Positions 22,540 through 31,174 of a stretch of DNA of 42,564 bases are shown here, in pieces (position 1 is the stretch's first letter; each line of letters starts with the position of its first letter). The DNA lies in NCBI GenBank assembly GCA_020426845.1, contig JAGQPF010000533.1, positions 1-42,564 of the forward strand, written 5' to 3'. The position numbers and the translations under genes were made by a program. The notes below the pieces were generated by a model, which did no database searches, was not told the DNA's origin, and saw nothing but the letters and a program-made list of their open reading frames with translations. Source of the stretch: Planctomycetales bacterium (lineage in GTDB: Bacteria; Planctomycetota; Planctomycetia; Pirellulales; Pirellulaceae).

Positions 22540-24090
22540 ATGACGGCATATGAACGAATCACCCGGGCGGGCGTGGAACTGGATGCGGCGAGAATGAAGC
22601 TGCCCTTGCACGCCGAGACATGCTATGGCCCGTTGCTGGATCGAGCGGTCAAGAAGATCGCCGAGCTCGAAGCCGGCTCCCTTGCCAATTTTGATGAGGG
22701 CCGGCAAGTCGGCCACAATTGGCTCCGCGATCCTCAGCAGGCGCCGGTCGAACATCGGCAGGCGATCGTCGACTCCTGGCAGCAGATCGAAGCGGTTCGC
22801 GCCCAGTTCGTGCAGGGTGGGTTCGCTCAGCTGGCGTGGGTCGGCATTGGCGGCTCCGCGATGGCGCCACAGTTGCTTTACGATGCGTTGGCCAGCACGT
22901 CGTCGACGCCAATGCACTTTTTCGACAACACGGACCCTGCGGGGTTCCAGCGAGTGCTCGAGCAACTGGATGCCGGCGCAGGGCTCGCCAAGACCATGGT
23001 GGTGGTTGTCTCCAAATCGGGAGGCACCAAGGAGACTCGCAGCGGCATGCGGGTTCTGCAACAAGAGTTTCAGCGCCGGCAAATTGCCTGGGAACCGAAC
23101 GCCGTCGCCATCACCCAGCCCGGCAGCGCCTTGGACCGTCAGGCCAGCGAATGGCTCAATCGGCTGCCGATTTGGGATTGGGTCGGCGGACGCACGTCGT
23201 TGTTTTCGGCGGTAGGGATGTTGCCCGCCGCGATCTGCGGACTCGGCATGCACGAGTTGCTGGAAGGCGCCAAGGAGATGGACGCGGCGACGCGAGTCTC
23301 GGGACTGCGTGAGAATCCGGCGCTGATGTTGGCCATGTTGTGGTATCACGCCGTCGAAGTGGAAGGGCGCCGCAACATGGTGATCCTGCCCTACTGCGAC
23401 CGCTTGTTATTGCTTAGCAAATATCTGCAACAGCTGGTCATGGAGTCGCTTGGCAAAGACGGCAAAGGCATCAGCGTCTTCGGCAATAAGGGCTCGACCG
23501 ATCAGCACTCATTTGTGCAGCAGCTCCGCGAGGGCTACGCCGACTTCTTCGGCACCTTCATCTGCGTTCGCAAGCCGGCAGCCGACTGGATCGTCGACTC
23601 CGCCGCAGCAGCGAATCCGGCCAGTGGCGCCCGCGAGCGGCTCGAAGTTTCCGTGGGAGATTATCTAGCCGCCTTCCAGGAAGGCACGGCGCAAGCATTG
23701 CGAGAAGCCGGCCGGCCCTCGTTGCGGCTTACGGTCGACGAGCTGACGCCGCATACCTTAGGGGCGATCATCGCATTGTACGAACGTGCGGTTGGCTTCT
23801 ACGCGGAGTTGATTGGCGTGAACGCCTACCATCAACCGGGGGTTGAAGCAGGGAAGAAGGCCGCCGAGCAAGTGCTGGATGCGCAAAGCGCCGTGGTGCT
23901 GGCGTTGCGAAGCTCAGCGGATGGCGCCACAGTCGGTGAATTGGCCAAACAGACGGGCGTCCCGGTCGAACTGACGCACGACATCCTTCATCGTCTGCAA
24001 GTATGCGGCCGATGTGGTGTGCAGCACATCGCCGAGACGAAGACACCAGCCTCGTTGGCCGACTGTCGATTTGCCAGCGTCGAGGGGTAA
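22540..24090 (+). CDS. pgi: Glucose-6-phosphate isomerase with C-terminal extension
   Basis: A 516-residue enzyme interconverting glucose 6-phosphate and fructose 6-phosphate. The ATG at 22540 is preceded by AGGA at about 10 bases; an in-frame ATG at 22477 is less likely. The two SIS-fold halves are recognisable: WVGIGGSAMAPQLL near residue 104, VVVSKSGGTKETRSGM near 158, and KGSTDQHSFVQQLREG with the catalytic region near 330. Residues about 447-516 (VVLALRSSADGATVGELAKQTGVPVELTHDILHRLQVCGRCGVQHI) look like a winged-helix segment. I recall related C-terminal extensions in some cyanobacterial and planctomycete isomerases. The gene stands alone after the tandem repeats. Confidence 0.9.
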   Translation: MTAYERITRAGVELDAARMKLPLHAETCYGPLLDRAVKKIAELEAGSLANFDEGRQVGHNWLRDPQQAPVEHRQAIVDSWQQIEAVRAQFVQGGFAQLAWVGIGGSAMAPQLLYDALASTSSTPMHFFDNTDPAGFQRVLEQLDAGAGLAKTMVVVVSKSGGTKETRSGMRVLQQEFQRRQIAWEPNAVAITQPGSALDRQASEWLNRLPIWDWVGGRTSLFSAVGMLPAAICGLGMHELLEGAKEMDAATRVSGLRENPALMLAMLWYHAVEVEGRRNMVILPYCDRLLLLSKYLQQLVMESLGKDGKGISVFGNKGSTDQHSFVQQLREGYADFFGTFICVRKPAADWIVDSAAAANPASGARERLEVSVGDYLAAFQEGTAQALREAGRPSLRLTVDELTPHTLGAIIALYERAVGFYAELIGVNAYHQPGVEAGKKAAEQVLDAQSAVVLALRSSADGATVGELAKQTGVPVELTHDILHRLQVCGRCGVQHIAETKTPASLADCRFASVEG

Positions 24091-24160
24091 GACGCTTAGG
24101 CGTTGACAGCGCCGCCCCAAGGTTACGCCCCCGCTTCCAGTTCGGCGAGGATGCGGTCGT

Positions 24161-24510
24161 ACGATGAGGAAGGCCTTCAGCCTTCAACAAATGGGGGACG
24201 CCTCACCCGGGGCGGCGCTGCGCTTGCCCCGGGCTACGGTGACATTGGCCTTCGGCCAATTGCGCACACAACTGGCGCAGGATGAGATTGTTTGTTGGCA
24301 GCGTTTTCATGGAAGGCCAAAGGCCTTCCTCATCGTAGCCCGGGGCAGAGCGCAGCGCCGCCCCGGGTTGTTTGTTGGTCGACAGAGTTTTCATGGAAGG
24401 CCAAGGGCCTTCCTCATCGTAGCCCGGGGCAAAGCGCAGCGCCGCCCCGGGTAAGGCGTCGCCGATTTATTGAAGGCTGAAGGCCTTCCTCATCGTACCG
24501 CCGCCGGGCG
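24161..24510. repeat. Cluster of GGAAGGCC / CCCGGGGC dispersed repeats
   Basis: Two direct 64-bp copies lie at 24304-24367 and 24388-24451: TTTTCATGGAAGGCC, AGGCCTTCCTCATCGTAGCC, CGGGGC then GCGCAGCGCCGCCCCGGG. They are nearly identical. An inverted, diverged copy is at 24161-24240 (ACGATGAGGAAGGCC, then CCGGGGCGGCGCTGCGC). A half copy at 24470-24498 (GAAGGCTGAAGGCCTTCCTC) closes the cluster. Each contains two palindromes, GGAAGGCC-GGCCTTCC and CCCGGGGC-GCCCCGGG. This fills the 460-base gap between convergent genes; no gene was seen in it. Confidence 0.85.
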
Positions 24511-24552
24511 TAACCGGGCGTAACCGTGTGGGCCATCTTCTGTGGCTGTCGA

Positions 24553-27500
24553 TTACCAGCTTAGCGCGCGGCGCCGGATGGCGAGGTCGCCGTGTTCTCG
24601 TAGCGGCTTCAAGTCGGCGTCGGTGAGCACAACTCCCTTTGTGGCGGCAGCCGCCTTGCGAAGTACGTCCAGGCGATCGTCCGTCCGGAACAACGCCTCC
24701 AAGGCAAGCTGCCGATTGCGGGGCTGCAACCCGGCGAGGCTGTCGACGAGCAGCGGGGCCACGCGCGGGTCCCGTATGTCGCCCAGTCCGCTGACGGCGC
24801 CCATCTGCAGCGACCGCTCGGCGTCTTTGCTTAGGTACTTGGTCAACTCGGGGATCGCCACGTCAGCCGGCAGCAGGGCGACCATTCGCAACGCGTCGTA
24901 GCGCGTGCCCGGACGAACGCTGGAGTCGTGCGCCATTGCGACGGACAGCTTGAGGGCAGGCAGCCACCGCTTCGCAATCTGCGGAGCGCCGCCAAGAACG
25001 TCGGCGATGCGCTGGTCGGGCCAGTGATGGACCAGCGTCAAACCGTTGATCACACCGCCGCCCACCACCACGGCCTGCCAGTCGAGCAGTGGCTCGCCAT
25101 CGTTCGGCAGACTGACTTCGAGCAGATCCCGCAACTCTCCACCGTCGTTGCGCTTGCCAACCGTAATCGCCGTCCGCCAGATCCAGGGGATTCGGCGGTA
25201 CTGCTCCTCCATGTCAGTAACGTCAAGATTGTTGACCAGCAGCGAGACAACCGCCGGCCCCATGCCGGGACGCTGATCCAGCACTCGCTGCTTGTCCTCA
25301 ACCGTCGGGCCATCCTTCAGCAGGTAGGGCGCGATCTGCGGCGCGTAGCGAGGCGTCTCATCGGCAGCCGGAGCGCCACCGAGTTGCGCAACGTAACGGA
25401 CCACATCGCAAAGGTCCTGCTCGTTCAGCTCGCGCTCAAGCCCCTCGGGCATCAGCGAGACTTCGTTGCAACGCAGTGCCTCCAACTCAGAACGCAGCAG
25501 TTCATGCTGCTTGCCGCCAAGCTCGCGGAGCTGAATGGCGGCGCCGGACTCTTCCATAATTAGCCCGGTCAAGACTCGGCCGTCCTCGTGACGCGCTGAC
25601 CAAGAAAGGTAACGGTTGTCGACTGCCTGGTTGGGATCGAGCACTGCACGCAGCAGCCAGCGAGGATCTCGATTGGTCAATGCGGTCAAATCGGGGCCGA
25701 CCACGAACCCGTTGTCCTCAACGCGATGGCAAGTCGCGCATTTCTTGCGAAACACTTCGCGTCCGTGTTCGACATCCGGCTTGCGTTGCAGCACTGGCAG
25801 CGCAGCCTCGACAACTTTCGCTCGGCCGCTGACGTCAGCGAACAGCTGCGCCGATTGCGCACGGATCTCGCCATCCGCATGGGTCGCGAGCTGCTTGCGT
25901 TGTGCCGCATTCAGTGCCGACGGCCGCACGTCTCCGGCCCGCATCGCGTCGACCAGTGACTTGGTCCAGTCGTGGTGGCCGAGCAGCGCGTCGAGGATCT
26001 GCACACGTGACGCGTGAGTGACATTTCGATGTCGCAATAGCAGCAAGGTGGCGACGCTATCTCCGCCGTCCACGTCTCCCAACGCCGTGAGCCCCGCGAT
26101 GGCCGCCGCTTGAACCTCCGCCGACTGCTCGGGCGACACCCATTGGGCGAGTTGCTGCTGCAAGCGGACCGGACCGAGGTCCGTGTTCCCGGTCGCGACC
26201 AGCAACTTGCGGGTCAAGACGCCCAGCGGCCGGCCGAATACGGAGCAACACTGACGTTTTGCAGCGTCCGTCGCCGAGGAGTCACTCAGCGGCATAGCTA
26301 ATGGAATCAGGATTGCCACAAACGCCTGCTCAAGTTGCTTGGGCAGGTGCAAGTCCTTCGCGTCATCGCGAGCGTCTAGGGCGTTCAAAATTCGCACGAG
26401 CAAGCGCACATCCGCTGCCTTGCCAGACAGCCGCGGCACGGACTGGCTGAGCGCAACGAGCATCGGCTCGTTCGGCGCCACGCGAGCGGCCATGGTCATC
26501 AACGACGCCAACGTGTCCGCCGCCTGCCGATCTTCGGGAAGCTCTTGATAGGCGGACAACGCCAGTGACACAGTGTCGGCGCGAATGGAGGACAACGCGG
26601 CGGACCGAACGACCGCGTCCGCCTCGTTCAAGGACAGCAATTGCACCAGGCTCGGCATCACGTCAGCGGCACGAGACTCGCCAAGCGTCCATGCCACTTG
26701 ACGCCGGACTTTGGGATCGGCGTGAGTCGCGAGCTGCATGATCGCTTCCCGCAGAGAGGCTGCGGCGGGGTCGCCATCCAACCATGGCTCGCAATTTCGC
26801 ACCACGTGTCGCAACACCTCGGGGTGCTTGCTCTCAAGCAGGCCGAGCAACCACTGCCGAGTGGCGGATGGGTCGAGCTGTGGCAATTGTGCCAGCAAAG
26901 AGATGCCCTGAATCTGGATCTCCGGTCCCGCCTTGCCAAGTGATTCGCGAAATCGTTCTCGCAACTCGGGCGACAAACGCGTCGGCTCCCATGCGATCCA
27001 CTGATGAGCCAGGTCTCGCAACTCGCCGTTAGGCGACAACAGCATCTCAAGCATCTGATCGGGCTGGCTGTCGCTCACGCGCCAGGAGTTGGCCGTTTGC
27101 CCTCTTGGCGCGATGCGGTAAATCCGACCACGTTGTCGGCCAGCCAACACGTCGAGCTCGGCCAGCATCGCCTGGGGAATCCAGCGCGAGTGCTCGATCA
27201 CGAACCGATACATGTCGACGACCCAAACGGCGCCGTCCGGCCCGATGCGAACCTGCACGGGCCGAAACCATCGGTCACTGGAGCTGAGAAACTCGCGAGC
27301 CTCTTCGTGGCGTCCGCGATCGCCTGCATAACCGTGCCCGTCGCGCCGCAGCGCGATGCGGTGGACTGATTGGTGCACCGGCTCGCACACCAAAGCGCTG
27401 CCCGGGTAGTCGTCGGGCCAGCAAGTGTCCCTCAGCATCCCCAATCCGCAGGCCGATGTGGCCTTGCCCGGCTGCCCGGTCAATTCGAACTGAACAAGCT

Positions 27501-29670
27501 GCGCAGGGGGAATCAGCGAATTGGCGCCTGCGGTCAGTTGGAGCGACGCGGGCGACGCGAGGCTGACCAACGGGTTGCGACTCGCGTAGTGTTCGTTCGA
27601 GGCGTAGTGCATCAGCAACGTGCCGTTGCTGCAACCGAACCAATCGCCCCAATCGTTCCGACACCGGCCCTGCTGCGTGCGACCGGCCGCTGCTTCAATC
27701 GCTCCCGTATCGGGAAGCAGCCGAAAGTCACGCGAGGCCAGAGAAGCGGTCTTGCCGGTGCGATGGCTATGAATCTCGCCGCCGAACAGGCCACACGAGC
27801 CGTGCAGCCACTGGTCGAGTCCCCAGCGTAGGCTGTTGACTCGCGCCTGTGCGTTGCGTTCTTCGAAGCCACTGAACAGAGTCTCGACCTGATCGGCCTT
27901 GCCGTCGTTGTCGGTGTCGCGCGCCCAAAGAATGTCGGGCGCATCACAGATCAGCACGCCATCTCGCCACGACTTGACGTCCGTCGGGAAACGCAGACCC
28001 TCGACGAACGTTGTCGCGCTGTCCATGCGGCCGTCTTGGTCGGCATCGACCAGTCGACGCACTCGGCCTGCCTGCTGAAACTGCTCGTAAACGCCGCGAC
28101 CATAGTCGTTCATCTCGGCGACCCAGAGGCCGCCATCGGGGCTGAAGTCGATAGCCACGGGATCCGTGACGAGAGGCTCGGCCGCCACCAGTTCGACGAC
28201 CAAGTCCTTGTCAGCAAGTTCAATGCACCCCATCGATTCGGCGGGAGTCTTGGGAGCGATGCCACGGACCCCTTGGGGCACATGAAATGCGGCCGGCGCC
28301 TGGCGTTTCGCTTCAGCAACGATTTGCTGCTCGAGCCCCGCCTTCAACGTGGTTGGCAATGCGAAGTAAGGAGTCTCGGCGCCTCCTCCATATCCACCTT
28401 CCTTGACCAGCCGCTCGGACGGAATGTAGCAGCCGAAGTCGTTGCTGTAAGCGTTCAACCAATAGCGTTCGCGATCCAACTCACCCTTGAGCCGAATCGA
28501 GTAGTCGACGCAGACCTCGCCCGAGAGATACGTGAGACAGAATTGATCTCCGAACCACCAGGTATGGATCGGGTAGTCCATCTCCTTGAGCAAGGGCTCG
28601 CCACGATCCAGTCGGGCGAGCTGCGTCGTGGCGTTGTAGCGGTCGGTCGGCCGGCGCCCGTTCTCGGCGATCTCCACCAATTGTTCGCGAGTCGGCAGAT
28701 CGTTGAGGGCAAGCTGGATGCGATGGGCGGATGCCGCCGGCGCCCCGGCGATCGGCCGCATGCCATCGGGGTTGGCCGCGGTGCGCGGGCCCTGCCGCAG
28801 CAGTCGCTCGGCCTCCGCGGCGATCTCGGCGCCTTGTTCGCGAGCCAAGTCGACATTGTCGCCTTGCACGCCGGGGATCGGATTGGAGTCGGAGCCGGCG
28901 CCAATCGACACCAGCGCCACAGCGCCCGGATGCTGCTTCTCGATCAGCTCGGCCGCATAGCCCGGCCAGTCGCCCGAAATCTGGTTGAACGACAGCGTCA
29001 CGGCATGACATGCATAGGACACATAGACGGCACGAATCCCGCCTCCCTCCGCATCGCGGACGACCAATGTCGGCAGCGCGTGGTCGACGGGGCCACCAGG
29101 GGTGCGGCGATTCTTGGCGAAGCGGACCGTGCCTGCCGACCATTCCATCGTGGCGGGCCGGCGACCGGCGATCGCAGACTCGGCCGCCTGCGTCATCTTT
29201 TCGATCAGCTCCTTCGTATAGCGATCGATGTGCCGCTGATGATCTGCGGGAATCGCCGTGCTGAAGATATTGTCGCACGAGCCGCTCACCTTCGGCGTGC
29301 AGTGTGAGTGCGTGAAGGTGACAACCAGGTTCTCCTTCGGCAGCGTGTGCTTCTCCGTCAACGCGCGAAGAACCTGCTCCACGTGCGAGGCGCGAATGCC
29401 GAGGCTATCCAACGTCACCAGCACCAGCGGCGGCTCGTCCGCCTGCGAAATCGCCAGTGCCTTGGCAAATATCCGCTGCGACACTCCCTCCGACTCTTCA
29501 CGCCGATTGCCAAACCCGTTGAGACGAATGGGATAGTCGGGCGTGATGTCGACCTTGGAAACGCCAACAAGGTATCGGCGAGCATCCTCGGCGGAGGAGG
29601 GCGTGGGCGCGGAGGCCGTCAGCACAACGAACAGGCTCGACAGCGCGAGCGCCAACTTGGTGGGGGACAT
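24553..29670 (-). CDS. Giant secreted fusion: ceramidase-like domain + PVC-type dehydrogenase + HEAT repeats + haem c domain
   Basis: A 1705-residue protein; the ATG at 29670 starts a signal peptide (MSPTKLALALSSLFVVLTASAPTPSSA), and an ATG at 29706 is possible. Residues about 30-460 are neutral/alkaline ceramidase-like (VGVSKVDITPDYPIRLNGFGNR, VTFTHSHCTPKVSG, VSYACHAVTLSFNQISGDWPG). Residues about 485-865 are the PVC-type membrane-bound dehydrogenase beta-propeller (VTDPVAIDFSPDGGLWVAEMNDYGRG, GEIHSHRTGK, GPDGAVWVVDMYRFVIEHSRWIP). Residues about 870-1260 are HEAT-like helical repeats. Residues about 1300-1435 are the planctomycete haem-binding domain with KKCATCHRVEDNGFVVGPDLT (CxxCH near residue 1310). 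The last 270 residues are again HEAT-like. It probably couples an amide/ester hydrolase to a periplasmic dehydrogenase acting on the same complex substrate. It is 49 bases downstream of the esterase gene. Confidence 0.88.
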   Translation of the reverse strand: MSPTKLALALSSLFVVLTASAPTPSSAEDARRYLVGVSKVDITPDYPIRLNGFGNRREESEGVSQRIFAKALAISQADEPPLVLVTLDSLGIRASHVEQVLRALTEKHTLPKENLVVTFTHSHCTPKVSGSCDNIFSTAIPADHQRHIDRYTKELIEKMTQAAESAIAGRRPATMEWSAGTVRFAKNRRTPGGPVDHALPTLVVRDAEGGGIRAVYVSYACHAVTLSFNQISGDWPGYAAELIEKQHPGAVALVSIGAGSDSNPIPGVQGDNVDLAREQGAEIAAEAERLLRQGPRTAANPDGMRPIAGAPAASAHRIQLALNDLPTREQLVEIAENGRRPTDRYNATTQLARLDRGEPLLKEMDYPIHTWWFGDQFCLTYLSGEVCVDYSIRLKGELDRERYWLNAYSNDFGCYIPSERLVKEGGYGGGAETPYFALPTTLKAGLEQQIVAEAKRQAPAAFHVPQGVRGIAPKTPAESMGCIELADKDLVVELVAAEPLVTDPVAIDFSPDGGLWVAEMNDYGRGVYEQFQQAGRVRRLVDADQDGRMDSATTFVEGLRFPTDVKSWRDGVLICDAPDILWARDTDNDGKADQVETLFSGFEERNAQARVNSLRWGLDQWLHGSCGLFGGEIHSHRTGKTASLASRDFRLLPDTGAIEAAAGRTQQGRCRNDWGDWFGCSNGTLLMHYASNEHYASRNPLVSLASPASLQLTAGANSLIPPAQLVQFELTGQPGKATSACGLGMLRDTCWPDDYPGSALVCEPVHQSVHRIALRRDGHGYAGDRGRHEEAREFLSSSDRWFRPVQVRIGPDGAVWVVDMYRFVIEHSRWIPQAMLAELDVLAGRQRGRIYRIAPRGQTANSWRVSDSQPDQMLEMLLSPNGELRDLAHQWIAWEPTRLSPELRERFRESLGKAGPEIQIQGISLLAQLPQLDPSATRQWLLGLLESKHPEVLRHVVRNCEPWLDGDPAAASLREAIMQLATHADPKVRRQVAWTLGESRAADVMPSLVQLLSLNEADAVVRSAALSSIRADTVSLALSAYQELPEDRQAADTLASLMTMAARVAPNEPMLVALSQSVPRLSGKAADVRLLVRILNALDARDDAKDLHLPKQLEQAFVAILIPLAMPLSDSSATDAAKRQCCSVFGRPLGVLTRKLLVATGNTDLGPVRLQQQLAQWVSPEQSAEVQAAAIAGLTALGDVDGGDSVATLLLLRHRNVTHASRVQILDALLGHHDWTKSLVDAMRAGDVRPSALNAAQRKQLATHADGEIRAQSAQLFADVSGRAKVVEAALPVLQRKPDVEHGREVFRKKCATCHRVEDNGFVVGPDLTALTNRDPRWLLRAVLDPNQAVDNRYLSWSARHEDGRVLTGLIMEESGAAIQLRELGGKQHELLRSELEALRCNEVSLMPEGLERELNEQDLCDVVRYVAQLGGAPAADETPRYAPQIAPYLLKDGPTVEDKQRVLDQRPGMGPAVVSLLVNNLDVTDMEEQYRRIPWIWRTAITVGKRNDGGELRDLLEVSLPNDGEPLLDWQAVVVGGGVINGLTLVHHWPDQRIADVLGGAPQIAKRWLPALKLSVAMAHDSSVRPGTRYDALRMVALLPADVAIPELTKYLSKDAERSLQMGAVSGLGDIRDPRVAPLLVDSLAGLQPRNRQLALEALFRTDDRLDVLRKAAAATKGVVLTDADLKPLREHGDLAIRRRALSW

Positions 29671-29755
29671 CGGCGGCTTCAATCCTTTGGCAATGTGGTC
29701 AGCCATTGAGCAGCTACACGGCGGGCGCGGCGGAATAGAGAATGCCCGAGCCGCC

Positions 29756-30811
29756 CTACTTCGCCTTCATCAGCTCCAGCATCGCCTCGCCCATGGAGTG
29801 ACCGATGCGATTGAACCAAATGGCGCTGCCCATGTAGTGATAGGCGAAGTCGGAGCCGGTCTTCTCCCAGAGTTCGAACTGGTTGCGCCAATCGGGGTAG
29901 AGCGTTTCGGCCGCTTTATCGACGAGCACATCCGTGCGAACGGCCTTCACGTTGTTCTGAAACTCGGGCAACTTCTCCATTGCCAGCTGCGCCTCTTGGA
30001 TTGCTGCCATGGCGCCCTGCGCGGGCTTGGAGCCGTTCTGCCCCATGACGCCGATGACGAACGGCATCGCGGGCGCCTTCAAGTCGCGTCGCACATCCTG
30101 AATGAAGTGCTGCATGTTGCTGGCGTACTCCTTCTCGGCGCCGTTGTACTGGTCGTTCCAGCCCTGAAACCAGACGAACCCAGCCAACTCCCACTCCTTG
30201 CCCTTGAGCTCGGGGAACAGCTCATCGCACTTCGCTCGCGTGGCTTCAATCTCGCTCATCATCTGGCGGTAGGAAGATCCGTAGGCCTGCTTGATCTCCT
30301 CCATCGTCGGCAACGGGTCGTCTCGTTTGCGTTTCTCGTTGTTCTTGCGAACTCGCTCCTGCGCCTGCGTGAGCTCCTGCTCCAGTTGCTCGGCCGGCGG
30401 CAAACCCGCCGATGGTGACCGAAACAGCTTGAACAGCGAGTGCCCGCCCCAGCAGGTTTTGATCAGCAACACCGGCTCGTCGAAGTGATTGCCCATCACT
30501 GTGCCGAACTCAAGCTCGACACCAGTGCGACCGGGCGAACCATAGCCAACGGTCAACCCGCCATGCCGATTGAGGTACTTGATCTTCACATCGTCTCGGA
30601 CAATCCAACCCTCATCGTTTCGCAGATGCGCGAACAGATCTTTGGTCTTGGGATCGGTGGCTTGATGGTCCAGCAGCTCGTTCTTCGCCTTGCCTTCCAT
30701 GTTGGACTGTCCGGCCAGAATAAACACCTTGACCGTATCGGCGGCCGACAACATCGAGGCGAATAGGCACAGCAGGCAAGCGAACGCATAGCGAGAAACA
30801 AATCGACTCAT
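29756..30811 (-). CDS. Secreted SASA-type carbohydrate esterase (sialate O-acetylesterase-like, DUF303)
   Basis: A 351-residue SGNH-type hydrolase. The ATG at 30811 opens a signal peptide (MSRFVSRYAFACLLCLFASMLSAAD); upstream in-frame sequence lacks that feature. The catalytic Ser36 lies in FILAGQSNMEG. Conserved blocks follow: GSPGRTGVELEFGTVMG, LIKTCWGG, GFVWFQGWNDQYNG, MPFVIGVMGQNG and, near the end, DFAYHYMGSAIWFNRIGHSMGEAM, which supplies the Asp-x-x-His pair. The insert of about 70 residues rich in Lys, Arg and Glu (EELTQAQERVRKNNEKRKRDD) looks helical. Such enzymes remove acetyl groups from sugars in the periplasm. It precedes the ceramidase-dehydrogenase fusion by 49 bases on the same strand, so the two may be used together. 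Confidence 0.9.
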   Translation of the reverse strand: MSRFVSRYAFACLLCLFASMLSAADTVKVFILAGQSNMEGKAKNELLDHQATDPKTKDLFAHLRNDEGWIVRDDVKIKYLNRHGGLTVGYGSPGRTGVELEFGTVMGNHFDEPVLLIKTCWGGHSLFKLFRSPSAGLPPAEQLEQELTQAQERVRKNNEKRKRDDPLPTMEEIKQAYGSSYRQMMSEIEATRAKCDELFPELKGKEWELAGFVWFQGWNDQYNGAEKEYASNMQHFIQDVRRDLKAPAMPFVIGVMGQNGSKPAQGAMAAIQEAQLAMEKLPEFQNNVKAVRTDVLVDKAAETLYPDWRNQFELWEKTGSDFAYHYMGSAIWFNRIGHSMGEAMLELMKAK

Positions 30812-31174
30812 GGATAAACCACTGGAGAGAGTGAATGGATGGAGTTGTGAGTTGTGGATAGCGAGGCGCCGCTCATCGCCGGGGCAGCTCCGGAGCAGCG
30901 CGGGGGGGCGTTCCGCGAAATACCGTCCTGCCACCAAAATAACCGCCGCCCGACGGCGGTGCCAGAATCGAGGCAGACAAAGCGGAGGCGAACAGGGCGG
31001 AGGCGGACAGAGCGGAGACGGAAAGGGACAGCCGTCAAACGGGCCTCGGAGACAGCTCCGTGCGCGCTGCGGATGCAGTAGCCTGTCGCCAGCCGGGTGT
31101 TTTCAGCAGCCACCTACGCTAAGCTATCACCCATTGAGAAGCTCCGTTCGCGTCCACCTGCGAGTCCCTTCATC
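30812..31174. other. Divergent intergenic region with a 15-bp tandem repeat
   Basis: No gene was seen. It holds three imperfect 15-bp units (ACAAAGCGGAGGCGA, ACAGGGCGGAGGCGG, ACAGAGCGGAGACGG) at 30977-31021, purine-rich on the plus strand. The remainder must contain the promoters of the esterase and lactonase genes, but no convincing hexamers were seen. Confidence 0.6.
30977..31021. repeat. Three-copy 15-bp purine-rich tandem repeat
   Basis: Units of 15 bases with 2-4 mismatches between neighbours, core GCGGAG. It may vary in copy number between strains and change spacing in the divergent promoter region. Confidence 0.75.

Noticed and set aside
28036..29307. A 423-residue frame antisense to the ceramidase-dehydrogenase fusion
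   Set aside because: It lies wholly within a recognised domain gene and shows no protein family features.
24553..29670. Two separate genes joined by a sequencing error
   Set aside because: The frame is open throughout with no stop, and domain order and linkers are plausible; it was kept as a fusion, though reads should be checked.
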